Assembly: GCA_943327965.2 (NCBI GenBank)
Contig: CALPYQ020000098.1
Location: forward strand, 1-6,537
Length of the DNA stretch: 6,537 bases
Direction: 5' to 3'
DNA from: Singulisphaera sp. GP187
GTDB lineage: Bacteria > Pseudomonadota > Gammaproteobacteria > Burkholderiales > Burkholderiaceae_C
Positions within the stretch are counted from its first letter, which is position 1. Each line of letters opens with the position of its first letter. Below, piece by piece: positions 6,357-6,537 of the stretch. The notes under the pieces are model-generated. The model was not told the DNA's origin. It was given only the letters and a program-made list of their open reading frames with translations, and ran no database searches. The translations under genes were made by a program, and so were the position numbers.

Positions 6357-6537
6357 TCAGTCGGCATAACCCGGGTTGGTGCGATCGAGGATGCGCATGT
6401 TGGCTTCAAAGTAGAGCCGCTCTCGTTCGCCCCTTGGGTGGCGGTCTGCGCCTGAAGGGGTCTGTACCCTTTGGATGACTTCATCACTGAGGATGTTCAG
6501 GGCTTTGCCAGTGCTCATGGCCAAGACTTGCGTTTGG
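6357..6537 (-). CDS. C-terminal end of an unrecognised protein (5' part beyond right edge)
   Basis: On the minus strand one frame stays open from the right edge to TGA at 6359-6357, giving 59 residues. The protein end reads approximately QTQVLAMSTGKALNILSDEV, then IQRVQTPSGADRHPRGERER and finally LYFEANMRILDRTNPGYAD. Third positions favour C, and the composition (charged, helical, no transmembrane stretch) looks like real coding sequence and not the shadow of a plus-strand gene. An internal ATG would leave only about 53 residues, so I treat it as the 3' end of a longer gene. I cannot name a family; a basic PRGERER patch followed by a probable helix is all that stands out. It converges on the tRNA-Val terminator, which lacks a T-tract in this direction. 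Confidence 0.6.
   Translation of the reverse strand, partial: QTQVLAMSTGKALNILSDEVIQRVQTPSGADRHPRGERERLYFEANMRILDRTNPGYAD

Noticed and set aside
6246..6478. Two overlapping plus-strand open frames starting inside tRNA-Val
   Set aside because: They begin in the tRNA anticodon arm, run through the terminator and oppose a better minus-strand frame; composition does not look protein-like.
1..6537. Mobile element, CRISPR array, toxin-antitoxin or defence system
   Set aside because: No repeat arrays, terminal inverted repeats, transposase or integrase fragments, or small paired genes seen; the content is housekeeping genes.

Overview
The window looks like ordinary chromosomal core DNA from a betaproteobacterium, most likely a Comamonadaceae member (Burkholderiales) of moderate GC. 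This is inferred from the protein variants (PCAG and HDAARC in IspD, a RelA-type long RSH, a short bacterial 3-hydroxybutyrate dehydrogenase), and from mfd lying divergent to ispD-ispF. I see no phage, IS, integron or CRISPR signal, and base composition looks even throughout.

Layout, left to right. (1) Positions 1-824, minus strand: the first 274 codons of mfd, the transcription-repair coupling factor; the rest lies off the left edge. (2) A 48-bp divergent gap. (3) Positions 873-2116, plus strand: ispD and ispF, two steps of the MEP isoprenoid pathway, overlapping by 4 bp (ATGA). (4) A hairpin at 2115-2145 between convergent genes; its T-tract is on the minus strand, so it chiefly serves the next gene. 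(5) Positions 2157-2927, minus strand: a D-3-hydroxybutyrate dehydrogenase of the SDR superfamily with all catalytic and substrate-contact residues. (6) A 127-bp divergent gap. (7) Positions 3055-6155, plus strand: an alpha/beta hydrolase of unknown substrate, overlapping by 4 bp the gene for a RelA-type (p)ppGpp synthetase with a dead hydrolase domain. (8) Positions 6214-6290: tRNA-Val(GAC), with its own probable promoter and a strong terminator. (9) Positions 6357-6537, minus strand: the C-terminal end of a gene I do not recognise.

The genes do not form one system. There are two translationally coupled pairs (ispD-ispF and hydrolase-relA) and independent neighbours. The most useful points are the loss of the hydrolase site in RelA, the coupling of an uncharacterised hydrolase to relA, an apparent Asp-to-Glu change in that hydrolase's catalytic acid, and a tRNA promoter with a GC-rich discriminator directly after relA. 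I found no convincing evidence of a previously undescribed biological system.
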